Notes: generated by a model from the sequence alone, not told the origin. A stretch of 64,000 bases of DNA from Patiria miniata (GCF_015706575.1 NW_024037069.1:37903315-37967314); one strand, 5' to 3'. Positions 49,809 to 61,245 are shown, numbered from the stretch's first letter. Made by a program: numbers and translations.

Positions 49809-50734
49809 TATTGAAAATTGCGGCTCTCATATTGGGTGCAGCCCAGTAATCGGTCTGAAATTACCTACGCCGGCCAAATTACGATTTGCATGCCCTCAAA
49901 CTCAGTAGGCCTATTAGAGCATTTTGAAGGCCGTGAACTTGATGATTTGTTAAATAAAGAGGACTGCGAGCTCGTATTTCTGTGAAATGTCGATGATGAT
50001 TAGGCCTATTGGCTCTCAGCAATGGAGCGAAGGCGTCCATTTTCAAAATGGCGATGGGCTTCATGAGTGCTTATAATATAGGGGTAATCATCTTTGGATG
50101 GAATTTTCTCCCAAAAGCCATTTGTTAACCCCCAGAAAATTGGACCGAAAATTAAAGATGATGAAATATGCTTTAATTTGATGTACGTCTTGAACACCTC
50201 AGAGAGTTTTTAGTATTTTTCCTGAATTTCTAAAGTGGGGGCTTTTATCATTGGGGTCTATGGAAATTTATTTGTCTGCGGCAACCCTTTGAGGTATAGA
50301 AAAATTCCGCGAACCGTTATTATCACGCAATTGAATAATCACCTGAAACACTGAGCAGTATCACAGCGAATTGTCATCCCATGATTGGAACTGCTATGAC
50401 AACAACGTCTTGGGAATATTATAAAAATGTCTCCATTGAAAAATGGGGCCGGGGAAATATTCGCTTGTACCCCCCGCCCTGCAAACAGGACACTGGGATA
50501 CTCTGATGAATTCACGCTCTGAAAAATGGTTGGATTTTGCGTGAAACGTGACCTGCGCGTCATCAAGGTCATGACTCTGCAAGGTTTGAAACGGTCGTTA
50601 AGACTGATTCATTACTCTTTTATTCCAGTTTAGAGATGTTTTTTTCTCGTTGAAAAGCGTAATAATGCAGGAAATTCTGTAAAACTTTATATCTGTGTTT
50701 TAAATTTACAATTCCCGTCACTTGCTCAGGCTTA

Positions 50735-50895
50735 GCCTTGTTCAAGGCGCTAGTTGTTCGGCCGTAACGCGGTAAACGATATCTTCGCTAGCGCTATGCA
50801 TGCAGTCATTATGTCTATGCATGCAGTGCATTAAAAATACAGCGCGAACAGCGACCTCACGTGGCCACTATTTTTATGCAAATCAGTTGGACCCA
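50735..50895 (+). mobile_element. Family F arm fragment
   Basis: It matches one arm of the element at 51735-52953 (AAATACAGCGCGAACAGCGA, then TATGCAAATCAGTTGGA). It ends just before the family E element. Confidence 0.75.
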
Positions 50896-50921
50896 ATCTC
50901 CGTTTCGAATCACGAACGGTC

Positions 50922-51435
50922 CAACCTCGTCCCCAGTGTTTACTTTATTTCCAACCGTGTTTCCAATAGTAAACCCTGGATAGGAAACTTTCTTCCTGTA
51001 TCCTGATTGGATACCGCAATTGGCTAGTAATGGATTTTTATCGTGTACTTGGTGCTATTATTCACAACGTGCAGTACGTGTTTTCGCGATCATTCGTCCA
51101 CGCCTTCTCGAAAATACTAATTTCCTTTTCAATTTGCTCATATGATTATGAAATATGATACTGCATGTTGTCTCGATAAAGATCGTAACAGTTTGATTTC
51201 AAAAATCATGTTTTCGTAACTCACGCCGTGCTCGCGCTGCTACGAATTGACTCTGTTTTTACCCCAGACACCGCATACAAAACCAAACGCTAATGTGTAA
51301 CGCATATCCAGGCACCAGACTGTTCCTCATTTGCATACGTGTTCAAAAATCTTGCACATGCAAATAATCCAATACCAGGGTGAGAGAGCAGGTAGTGGTG
51401 GGCGCGTACTGCTCGACACCCTGGGGACGAGGTTG
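50922..51435 (+). mobile_element. Family E element, copy 2, intact ends
   Basis: The termini CAACCTCGTCCCCAG and CTGGGGACGAGGTTG are perfect inverted repeats. The 9-bp flanks are CGAACGGTC (left) and CAAACGGTC (right), a target duplication with one CpG-type change. A 9-bp duplication suggests Mutator-like (inference). 514 bp, non-coding. Confidence 0.87.
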
Positions 51436-51734
51436 CAAACGGTCGGATTGCATCATGCGACGCTCAAAATTTTGTCCACATGGTCCGCAATGAAACAGAA
51501 ATCACATCCGGTATGGAATGTGCTCATTTCTATGGGAAGTTTTCGGTTAGCATTTGCGCACATTGTCTAACTGCGGTCTTGAACAGCTGCAGCCAGATCG
51601 GATTTATACATAGGTCATAGGCCATTTCCTTCACAAGATTCTGTGGAGGTCATCAGTTAACCCTAACCATAGAGCTAGGATGCCCTAACCGCCCCCAATG
51701 CTACAAAATACCACTGAGTAGTAACCTGTAGTAT

Positions 51735-52953
51735 AGCCTTGGTTCAATGCTCTCGTCGTATATTCGTCCCGTACGCGGTCAATCGTCGGCATATATCCTC
51801 ACGCGCTATGCACATGTAAAAATACAGCGCGAACAGCGACCTCACGCGGCCACTTTTTTTATGCAAATCAGTTGGAGACGATGTCGAGCCTTGGTTCAAT
51901 CGTCCATGTGAGGTTTTGGGGGTGGTGCTCATTATGTTAATAGCCTTAGCTGACCTTAAATGTCGTTTTCTTATTGGTCGATCGTTGCGTGGAAACTTGC
52001 ATAGTGAAACGTAGCACCGTACATAGTCCATACACGTACACATTGTGTGTCTCTGCACACGGCACCAATGCACAAAAACTGTGGTTCCTGTCACGTCCGC
52101 AAAAGGCGGAAAGCTGCAAATAATTTGATGACGTCCGGATTTACCAAGGTGTGATTGGACACTCCACATATTAGCCCCGCCTACATTATCTGTATTCGCA
52201 TCACTGATCTCTATAAAAAAAACTGGATAGCGGATATGCATACAACATTCACACAGTAGACTTTGCATATTGACCAATTCGCCCCCGGTCTCACGAAGAT
52301 GGCCGCGTATAATACGAACGTTCTACGCGTAAATACGCGCGCGTTGTATCAACAGTTGACGCGCATTTTGGTCACGTACACATTATTATGATGTTCTAAA
52401 AGGAACACATTTACGTAGTGATTATTATTTCAAAAACGCCGAAAAAGTGATTTGCGGCATTATAAAAGTAACCACTACGTTAGAAAAATTGTAGTAAACC
52501 TTGGTCAGTTGGTCGGTGGTGGTGGCCAAAATATAAGTCAAGTGATCCGCGACGTTACAAAAGAAATCAAGCTGTCTATAAAGACGGCAACTTGTCCTTT
52601 GTAGATCACCAGCCGGTCTCACCAATATGGCGTCAAATTCGTACATTGTGCGGCTCTTTATTAGCTATCCAGTCTTTATATAGAGATCAGTGATTCGCAT
52701 ACGAGGTCGTGCGCTGGAAATCTAGCGCAAAGTAAAGAAAAACATAAGCTTTGGCCGACGATTGAACCGTACAGCAAGGACCCAGGCTAGGCTCGACATC
52801 GTCTCCAACTGATTTGCATAAAAATAGTGGCCGCGTGAGGTCGCTGTTCGCGCTGTATTTTTACATGCATGTGCATAGCGCGTGAGGATATACATGTATG
52901 CCGACGATTGACCGCGTACGGGACGAATAACGACGAGAGCATTGACCAAGGCT
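51735..52953. mobile_element. Inverted-repeat element (family F), about 1.2 kb
   Basis: Arms of about 150 bp face each other: 51735-51890 and 52795-52953, both containing ATACAGCGCGAACAGCGACC on one or other strand. Removing the nested MITE (491 bp plus one 8-bp repeat) leaves about 0.7 kb. No convincing target duplication is seen. Confidence 0.8.
52202..52692. mobile_element. MITE, 491 bp, with 8-bp target duplication
   Basis: The termini CACTGATCTCTATAAAAA and its near reverse complement extend about 29 bp through ACTGGATAGC. Direct repeats ATTCGCAT flank it exactly (52194-52201 and 52693-52700). An 8-bp duplication suggests hAT. It sits inside the larger inverted-repeat element at 51735-52953. 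Confidence 0.9.
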
Positions 52954-53295
52954 AGTGGTATTTGGTGCTTGACCCCCAAACAGCCCGGAAAGTGTGTCGG
53001 TTAAACTGACTCCCTCGCATTGCATCACAAAATATAGATTTTCCTCTTTCACGTCACATGAATATAATTTCTTCATGATTAAAGGCGAATAGTTATGTGC
53101 ACTTTTCCTTTGAAAATGGGCAACTCAGTGAAAATTTCGCGTTTCCTATGGAGGTCACGGCACATTTCCCCGATTTTTGAGGGTGCGGGTTTACTTCTTC
53201 GAACGGCATACGTGTGAACCGTACCGTGTCGCGTACAATGCAGGGCTTTAATTTTCTGCATATAATGGGTGACAAGGTTCTCCATAAGTAGGGGA

Positions 53296-53392
53296 AAGGG
53301 GCAGAGGAGTTGGATTTTCATTTCGCTCGTACCCGTACCCCCGCCCCGCAAACAAAGTTTGCTCGCCATACAGAAGGGCAACCTCCGTCACC
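53296..53392 (+). repeat. Short duplicated segment upstream of HNMT-like gene
   Basis: About 85-95 bp containing TTGGATTTTCATTTCGCTCG and AGTTTGCTCGCCATACAGAA. It recurs at 54237-54322, immediately upstream of HNMT-like exon 1, and at 62130-62215. Confidence 0.8.
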
Positions 53393-53398
53393 TTATGA

Positions 53399-53509
53399 CA
53401 GGTCACCCTCCCGAAACGATCCTAAAAATAGCGTAGTGTCGTACTCACGCGTGCGCAGTACTACCAATGAGGCCACATTTCATGGAGTCGGATATTCACG
53501 CTACACCGG
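53399..53509 (+). repeat. Block X, copy 1
   Basis: A block of about 110 bp, containing ACTCACGCGTGCGCAGTACT, occurs three times: here, inverted at about 57628-57742 inside HNMT-like intron 2, and at 61880-61990. It also carries the insertion site of element L. Confidence 0.85.
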
Positions 53510-54095
53510 TGTCACGGTCTCACTTCTCCGGCGTGCTAGCTTCTCCAAAAGGGAAATTTCGCTTCAACACGCATGCACAAAATTGCGCAGTAGTGTACAT
53601 TTCCGTCACTGTATTAGTGTGCTGAGTTCTTCGGGGCTGTTCTTGTGTACGTAAGATATTTGTATGCTGAGAATTTTCGTGGCGCGCACTATTAACTCCC
53701 AATATCAAAGACTTGAAATGCACATTTTTTTAAGCCGTGGTTGCAAAAATAAGGACAAAATGGACCACGAACGAGCAAGGAACACGGACCAAGGAGTTCG
53801 TTCTTAATTATTCCTCCATGAACACACACATGCATGACGCTGGGAACACAAATCAGAATGCTTGCAAGACCATGGAATGACTTGACCCACAGGAAGTGTT
53901 ACATAACACATTCTTGGGTATCCCTCACTGTGTTATTAATGGGCTTGGTAGACTTCAGAAAACAGCCCGAGGAAAAGTAAGCACAGCGGACACATGAGCA
54001 TGAATCGTGCTCATGTAACGTGCACTGTAACGTGCTCAATTATCCGCCGAATCGACCCGGAGAAGCTAGCACGCCGGAGAAGTGAGACCGTGACA
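53510..54095. mobile_element. 586-bp inverted-repeat insertion (family L)
   Basis: Termini TGTCACGGTCTCACTTCTCC and its reverse complement form an inverted repeat of roughly 37 bp, flanked on both sides by CCGG. The homologous site near 61989 lacks the element and reads CTGG; a third, inverted copy of the flank near 57628 reads CCGG. This is consistent with insertion and a 4-bp target duplication. No coding capacity is seen. Confidence 0.85.
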
Positions 54096-54333
54096 CCGGC
54101 ATTAGACAAAGCGGCGAAACGGCCACTCTAAGCCACGATGGCCTTGGCTCGTGGCTTTGCCACTCGTACGTGCTTACTTAATCTTTGCTCCAGTCGCTTC
54201 GTGTATTTCGCAGCTCCTCCACTCTAAGCCACGGGTCAGAGGAGTTGGATTTTCATTTCGCTCGTACCCCCGCCCTGCAAACAAAGTTTGCTCGCCATAC
54301 AGAAGGGCAACCTCCATCACCTGAGAAATTGAA

Positions 54334-54514
54334 ATGGCGCTGTCGACACACAAATATCATGAAGCCCACAGTGTGTACAGGAGATTGACCAACAGAGAGA
54401 AAACTTTAATCGAATGGTTCCATGGAAATACACAAAGTTTGTTGGACAACGCCTTTGCAGTGTCGATGTTGCAGGATACGGACGTGAAAGTGCTTAGTGT
54501 TGGAGCGGGGGACG
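54334..54514 (+). CDS. HNMT-like coding exon 1
   Basis: It encodes the N-terminal helix (MALSTHKYHEAHSVYRRL) through the SAM loop LSVGAGD, with donor GTGCGT after the first base of a Gly codon. It is nearly identical to 62227-62407. Confidence 0.93.
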
Positions 54515-57500
54515 GTGCGTATAACAGTGTTTATAAAAAAAAATTGACCCGATGGGACCAACACACAAACAAATTGCTGTGTCACTTGACTAACTTTTGG
54601 ACGGTTTTAGTGAGTCATAGTAAATTTGACTCGTATTTAACACCACATGCATCGCATCAGACTCACTGAAATTAACGTAGCGAGTCAAAAGGGCATTGAC
54701 TCACTTAGAATGTTTATTGTTGACTCACTTGTCCCTTGAAAATGAGTCTGGTTTGGCATATGACTCAGTACCAAGCTGGCACCTAGTCATTCCCGAGCCC
54801 GTGCGGGCAAGCACAGGAAACCCGTTTTTTGCATCAATCCGCCATTGTTTTTGTCGCGTAGTAGTGGGAGCCAGAGCTCTTTCTTTTTCTTTCTGTTTTA
54901 AGGTATTTTCATGTTCAAAACGCTGCTATCGTGTTGTTAATAACTGAATGCAATCTACCCGATTCACGGTAGTTAGTAATTCCTTGTTATCAAGCACTGT
55001 TTGCTGTGTGTAGCCAAGCCTAAATTACAAAAGTGGCTTTGCCGTCGTACGCCTAGGTTTAACGTTAGTACTAGGCCTACATTGTGTTAGGCCTAGTGTT
55101 AGACGCAGTGAGCAAAGGCATTTTCTGATCAACAAGGTATATATGCCCTCTAAATCATTTTTTTACTTGTGTTACTGATGCTCTTGTGCGTAAACTGTGT
55201 TCGAATTTGATGGTTTCTGCACATCGCAGTGTTTCAGCACAGGACTCAGCTAAAAAAACCCATTCAAGTCACATGACTCACATGTATCCATTCTGAGTAA
55301 TTGGACTCGTTTATCACATGGCAGTATGTCACTACACGGACAAAATGGTGACTCATTTAAATGCAACAAAATGAGTCAAAAGACCCAAATATTATTCCAG
55401 CCCGAGTAACTTGACTCATTTCATGTGAGTCAAATGACTCACTTAAGTCCAAAAGTGTCTCACTACACGGACAAAATCATGACTCACCTAAATGAGTCTT
55501 GTGACTCGGCATTTATTTTCTGTGAAGGTTTCGAATTTAGCCCTTGGAACAAAGGTAGCCTAATCCTCCGTGTGGGTATTTTTGCCTAGCCTACAAAAAA
55601 TGTGTTTAGAGAGTAAACACAATTCTAAACACTTAATTGCTTAATCAATGTTTAGATGCTAAACATTTTTAGCATGAGGTGATAGCAGGAAAGTGTTTGA
55701 AGTGTGTTTCCTCGTTGCTGGAGTTACCCAGCCCTACATTTTATCAGTGGGTTGTTTCTGTGTTGTTTGTGATTTTTTAATTTGTCTGCTTATAATCAAT
55801 TTTATCACTAAATGATCAAATTATTTATAAGCAGCAAAATTTCCACTGATCTTCTCCTGTTGGTTATGTTATATGTGTTGTGCAAAATGTAGGCTAACTC
55901 CATGCACACATCTTGATCACTGTGAATGCATTTTATACTGTACTTTCGTATGAAGAACTTTGTACATGAAAACCTATTGACAAATTTGTGACAAAAGTGA
56001 GATCCTGTAAACAGGAGATAGCCAATCAACAGCCACGAATTTTAACCAATTGCTGAGAAGGCTTGGAGGGGCAACCAGCCAATAAGAATTCTTGTTCTGT
56101 GACACTTGGCAAGGCCTGGCTATGGGCCAATGAGACGTAGGGTTGGTTGTTTACATTCTAGAAGTAGAAAGTTTAGGCGGGATGGAAAAGTTGCTGGCCA
56201 GTCACTTTTGTCTCAGCCTCTGAAGAAACAGCTTGGATAGCAAATTTTACTTCACCGCCACCTTCCCCTCCTCCTCCATGGCATTTTTTGAAGCGGATAA
56301 AACACCCCATGGTTCATTAATGATTTTTTACTCCTGCCATTACGATTTTGTAAATAATACTTAGGTTAAACAAAGCACAGTGTGCAACATTATGTAAGTA
56401 CTTTTATGAGTAGTTAGTATTTTATTGTTGCTGTCAACATGTCTTCCCCTGAGTCAGTACAACAGGGGAGGATGAACCGTTCCGTCTTCTGTAAGTTCAA
56501 ACGAAGAAAGAACGGTGCATCAAAATCGTGGACTTGGCATACAATGTATGTACATAGAAACAATTTATCATAAGCTTTGTGGTGATATAAAGTTTACTGG
56601 CACTTTCTTAATAGATTTTCAGATCGGCCTATCGTAAATAGGTCATTTATTGCATTGATGATTGAGCTGTGGTGCTCCGAGTCAAATGGTGCTTGGAGCT
56701 GCCCTTGGGCCTTTGTGGGTGCCCAAAAATCGGAAGAGATATGGTCTCCGAGTCAAATGGTGCTTGGATGAGCTATTGGTGCTCTGGGCCTTTGTGGTGC
56801 CCAAAATTTGAATATTGATAATAATAATAGTGTGCTACATGGTTGATGGGTCGGCTGCCCAGATTTCGGTACCCGACATTTTTTGAATAAAAACCTTCTG
56901 GCTGAGGCGTGCACACAATTGTTCCAAACAGAGCTAGTCCTAGTATTATGTGCACTGATGTGGTAGACGTCTTACTAAGCCGGATTGGTCCGAAGTCCCA
57001 TTGGTCCGACGTTCCATTGATCCGACGCCCCATAGGATTAGTACGGGTTAGGGTCCGACGCCCCATAGGATTAGTACGTTATACTGCTTAACATATTCCA
57101 ACGAATTCTTCTACCTTACTGCAGGTCATGTGGAAAGACCGATCTTTTCCTGTCTCAGAGACAGCTTGGGATATTCCGAGATGAATGCTACCATTGTGGA
57201 GCCAGAGGCAAGCAGCATACAGCGCTTCCAGGATCTAGTTGCTAAAGAGCCTCTGCAGGGTGTGAATTTTGACTGGAGATGTCAAACTTTCCAGAAATAC
57301 GACAAATCCGAAGAGGCGGTGGGCGACAAGTTTCACATCATAACTTGCCTCGGCTGTCTGTACTACTTGGGAGACTTGGACGAGGTTTTAAAAAACCTGT
57401 ACAGCAGGCTTGAAGATGGCGGCATTCTACTACTTGGGGTGGCACAAGGTTGGCCTAAAATAATAATTTACTCGCACAAGTTCACGTACGGTGCAAGCAC

Positions 57501-59316
57501 GTGTGCACGAGCGCCCACCTGTACCTTCGGTTCATCCGGTTCGTTTGTAAAAACGTCATACACGCCGCGCACCACTGTTTACTCCCGCCCATCGGATAAA
57601 CGCTCGAGGTGCGTTAACTTCCGGTGTAGCGTGAATATCCGACTCCATGAAATGTGGACTCATTGGAAGTACTGCGCACGCGTGAGTACGATACTATGCT
57701 ATTTTTAGGATCGTTTCGGGAGAGTGGCCTGTCACGTGCGAGAGATCAACCAATAACAGGGAAATAGGGGTCCGATTTTCATAGGAGTCGGATTTTCATG
57801 TGACACCGTCTGAAGTACGTACGCATGGTTGGATTGAGATGACGTCATACTAACGAACCAGATAGATAGAGATGTGTTCGTGTGACACAAGCTGCTTCGT
57901 GTGTTTCCACAAATTCTTGTTTCTTGGAAGGGCAAAATTATTCGTCGTTACGTCAATATCGTATATATACTACTAGCTAGCACAAGAAGCTACAGCTGAA
58001 TAGGACCTTTAGTTCTGTAGACAGGCTTCACTGAGAAAACCTATGGCCTTTTGTGGAAAAGAGTAACGGGTTGTTTGAAACACAGCACGTGATACAGCAA
58101 AAATAAGACCAAATAGAGATATTGATTCAATAATATTAAAAAAAAAAAGTACGGAAAGATTTCCATATACGAAGTTCTGTATTGACTAACAAGCCCCCAG
58201 ATAGCAATTTCATGTCAACAAAGTCAATTTAAGCAGTGAGAAAATACAAGCATTTTCTTAGAAAACACTTAGAATTTTTCAGTCCAATCTAATAGGGTTT
58301 GTACACAGGGTGTTGAGTGAACTTCGTATATGGGAATCTTTCCAAAAGGACGTACACAAATCTTTCCTGAGGGCGCGTTATTAGAAGAATTAATTTTTTT
58401 GTGTTGGAAAACTTCTTGAGTGCGTTTTAAAAACTACAAGATATTTTTCGAGAAGGAAATAACTTTTTGAGGCCGAATTGGTGCACTCAAGTAAAAAACA
58501 ATTACTGCCTCCGATTAATAGGCCTACATGCCTTAAACGTGCCTTACCGAACATTCGTCCGACAGAAGTCTGACATTTCGGACTTACGAGGCATAATACA
58601 CTTTATTTATTCTGCCTCATAGGTCCGACGCCTCATAGGTCCGACGCCTCATAGTCCGACGTCGGATAAAACGAGGCGTGGACCTAGTACGAGGCGTCGG
58701 AGCTATGGACCGTAACCTGAACAGGTTCATTGTCCGACAAGGCAAGAACGAGATTTTAGTGTACCTCCGACGCAGCTAATATAACAAGAACTGAGCCAGG
58801 ACTGAGCATGCTTGGGCGCGGCGCGTGCCTTTTGACGCTGAAGTTTTCTTCTGTTCTTTTAGTAGTTTTCACCATTGAGGGGGCACTCCAATGTCTCAAC
58901 ATTTTGGTGAAATTAATGTTGCTTTTTGATTTAATTCAGGTGGAATTGGTTTTGGAAAGCTAGTGCAGTATCTTCAAACAAAACTGGACAACAGCGCCTG
59001 CACAGAACGCTACTCCTCCTGGGAAGTCCAAGACGCATGCAAGAACCTCAACATGGCCGTCTCACAGACGTACATCATCGAGGCGTACCTAGATATCTCG
59101 ATGTGTCTAGACAAACCCCCTGACCAGCTCTCACAAGACGCGCTAGCTATGCTTGATTATATCACGTATAGAGAGGATTTCGTTCGGCGAGCACCGCCAG
59201 ATTTGCTGGGCGAGGTGCTGAGGTTCTTAGGCAGCGAGTGCACGGAGAGGGGTCCGGCTGGGGAGTTCTTACTCGACGAGAGCACCGCCTTACTTGTCAT
59301 ACGTCACGAGGGATAA
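54334..59316 (+). CDS. Histamine N-methyltransferase-like methyltransferase, 3 coding exons
   Basis: Coding exons 54334-54514, 57125-57448 and 58940-59316 join in phase (each junction completes a Gly codon) to give 293 residues; human HNMT has 292. Family role: SAM-dependent methyl transfer to the imidazole of histamine, in cytosol. Visible landmarks: SAM-binding glycine loop VLSVGAGDG at about 53-61, acidic end of strand 2 in IVEPE (Glu86), LGCLYYLGDLDEVL matching the HNMT motif LYYV-D, then LLLGVAQGG, and a C-terminal APPDL segment as in HNMT (from memory). Glu22 may align with the histamine-binding Glu28 of the human enzyme. The residue aligned with human Asn283 appears to be Ser or Glu, so the substrate may differ. 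The start has a purine at -3 and G at +4. Introns are 2.6 and 1.5 kb. Fold is near certain; histamine as substrate is unproven. Confidence 0.92.
54561..55526. mobile_element. About 966-bp insertion with TGASTCA-rich ends (family M)
   Basis: It is present in HNMT-like intron 1 and absent from the duplicate at 62455. The ends are imperfect inverted repeats (CACACAAACAAAT against CACAGAAAATAAAT). Eleven TGACTCA/TGAGTCA heptamers lie in it, four in the first 220 bp and seven in the last 270 bp. A 19-bp string CACTACACGGACAAAAT-like occurs twice near the right end. Target duplication is at most 2-3 bp. No coding capacity is seen. Confidence 0.7.
55715..55760 (+). mobile_element. Half of the miniature foldback
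   Basis: GTTTCCTCG followed by TTGCTGGAGTTACCCAGCCC matches the left half of 62649-62739, then diverges near the palindrome centre. It lies in HNMT-like intron 1. Confidence 0.8.
56672..56812 (+). repeat. Tandem duplication of about 70 bp
   Basis: CTCCGAGTCAAATGGTGCTTGGA occurs at about 56675 and 56747, each followed by GGGCCTTTGTGG and GCCCAAAA. It lies in HNMT-like intron 1. Confidence 0.75.
57125..57448 (+). CDS. HNMT-like coding exon 2
   Basis: The acceptor is CTTACTGCAG and the donor is GTTGGC (a weak match after GT). It encodes most of the Rossmann core: NATIVEPEASSIQRFQDLV, VNFDWRCQTFQKY, FHIITCLGCLYYLGDLDEVL and LEDGGILLLGVAQ. Reading past the donor gives low-complexity residues unlike the family. 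Confidence 0.92.
57628..57742 (-). repeat. Block X, inverted copy in HNMT-like intron 2
   Basis: This is the reverse complement of 53399-53509 with a few differences. It ends GTGTAGCGTGAATATCCGAC and sits between HNMT-like exons 2 and 3. Confidence 0.85.
58153..58344. mobile_element. Family G MITE, copy 2
   Basis: It has the same termini and interior as 45535-45736 in inverted orientation and lies in HNMT-like intron 2. The flanks match only partly (AAAAAGTAC and AAAAGGACG). Confidence 0.85.
58940..59316 (+). CDS. HNMT-like coding exon 3
   Basis: The acceptor is TTAATTCAG. It encodes GIGFGKLVQYLQTKL, WEVQDACKNLNM, AYLDISMCLD, RRAPPDLLGEVLRFLG and LDESTALLVIRHEG before TAA. The order matches the C-terminal half of HNMT. 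Confidence 0.93.
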
Positions 59317-59796
59317 ATTTTGCACTGTTTTGTTTTTAAAGTTTTGTTGGAAGGGGTTGCTTCTCTGGTGTAAAGGAATCTGATTTCGTGTTTATCCTAA
59401 ACGTACCTACCGAATTATCAAAAAGTTTAAGTTTTTAGAGGAATTTAGAAAATTTAGAGGAATGTTAATGAAAAACAACTGCAACGGCACCCTCATACGT
59501 CAGGAGCCAATGTATTTTAACATTGTGATGATTATGTTTTATACCAACCTCGGTTTTAAACAACAACATGAACTGTGTAGTGACATTTCTTAGTGCTAAG
59601 TCATATGCTAGAATATCAGAATCTAATTGGCCAGCACTGTTAGTGGGCGTGGCTTAAGTCATCTACTGAGCAATACTGCATTTTGATTGGTTAATGCATC
59701 TCTGTACTTTAGCAATGATGTATAGGGATCATGTTGCCCTATATACATATAACTATCTGCAAGAACAGACAATATCAATGTACTTCTCTAACCGCA

Positions 59797-59802
59797 AATA
59801 AA
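59797..59802 (+). terminator. Polyadenylation signal of HNMT-like gene
   Basis: An AATAAA lies 481 bases after the stop codon and is the first clear one downstream. The intervening DNA looks like an ordinary AT-rich 3' UTR. Confidence 0.5.
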
Positions 59803-61119
59803 AACAAACCACGAACAGCAGTCGTTTAATATCAGACTCAATTTTTTTTATTCAATGCATTTGATGCCTCATTCCATGGTGTACACGGGGTCTACCCGAT
59901 GTTCCCCAATACCGATGTTTCCAGTGTACACATTACAGCCCAGAGAACCGTTTCAAATAAAACTGAACCCTTAAAAACTAAAGTTATGGCTCCATGATAT
60001 TCCAAGTACGTCATGAACAATATGTGGATTACGTGTATATTTTTCAAAAGCAAAAATTTCACCCAATGCAAAGTGTTGTTCTTCAATTCCAACCCTGACT
60101 AGACCCACTAACGTAACTGGGGCGCTAGAACTCCTTTTTTGACATTTGGGAGATTTTTTTAAAGTTGCTCAGTTTTTAGAAGTTGCGCATAATTTTTGGC
60201 CGCAGAAAAAAATATGGAATTTTTTTTTTTAAGGGGCGGACTATTTTGACGTTGGTGGCGCCACTTACCCCCTATTATACTACCCAAAAATAGGCCACGT
60301 ACATATCACCAAGATCAAATCGTGGGACAAAAAAAATCGAGCCTGGTCAAGCATTGGAATTCATTTATGCGTTGACAAAAGTAACCTATGAGGAATGTTT
60401 GATTGAATTATTTCATGGATGTTTGAATATTCAGGATGATTGAACTAAAACCAAGCGGTGTAGGCCTAGCCTTTATACGGTACCAACTATCGCAATAAAT
60501 CCTATGTACTAAAACCTATGCTGAAGACAATCGTAACTTTTTTTGTTGTTCAGCATTTGCCACAATCGTGTCATATAACCAAGCAATCGAACCGATAAAA
60601 CGAGAAAAAAAATTAAGAAATACAGAATGAAATTAAAATACAATAAAGACAACGAACCAACAATAACAAGTCCTCAGGTCCCATGTTACGTGAAATGTCA
60701 TGTTTCCCTTTGCCGTCCCAATAATATGCCTACAAGATTATTTTGATTGATTTTATTTTGGTAAGATTTATATCAGTTTAACATTTTATTTACCTTCATT
60801 TCAAATAGGCCTTTGTGTATAAGAACAAACACATTAATGATCAATTAGGCCTACAACTTACATTGATTAATTAAATAAATTTATCAAAGCTGTATCATGA
60901 TTTGTATAGGCCTGTATACCTTATTTAAATTGAATGCAGGATATGCGAGTTTACATTAGGCTATAACAAATGAAAAGGAATGCTCAATTCAGCGAGTGTT
61001 ACAATAAAAATAAAAAAAGATTTCTGCGAATTGGATTGCATATTCGTCATAATCGGCATCGCATCCGTGAATCCAAAAGTCTAATCACGTATTTGTGATT
61101 CTATAAAGACAATGTACAG
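59803..61119. other. Intergenic, no recognised feature
   Basis: AT-rich DNA downstream of the HNMT-like gene. TAGGCCTA-type palindromes recur at about 60460, 60808, 60848 and 60908. Confidence 0.5.
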
Positions 61120-61245
61120 CCCTTGCTTTTGCTGCAATTTTCAGAAATATATGGATTTGGAAGATTAGAATATTATAGCAAATATTGTTAGACTGACTTG
61201 TTTCACGTTTTGGGCTTGTAGATGCTTGAAAAATCAAGAAAAGTG
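61120..61245 (-). mobile_element. MITE family A fragment
   Basis: About 125 bp match the 3' part of family A in inverted orientation (CTTTTGCTGCAATTTTCAGA, then TTCACGTTTTGGGCTTGTAG). Confidence 0.75.

Noticed and set aside
51744..52277. A 177-codon open frame on the minus strand
   Set aside because: It crosses the boundary between the family F arm and the nested MITE. Its open state is explained by CpG-rich inverted repeats.
57449..57708. Extension of HNMT-like exon 2 to the in-frame stop at 57708
   Set aside because: Residues past 57448 lose family similarity, and the frame enters inverted block X. The GT at 57449 and the phase of exon 3 support splicing there.
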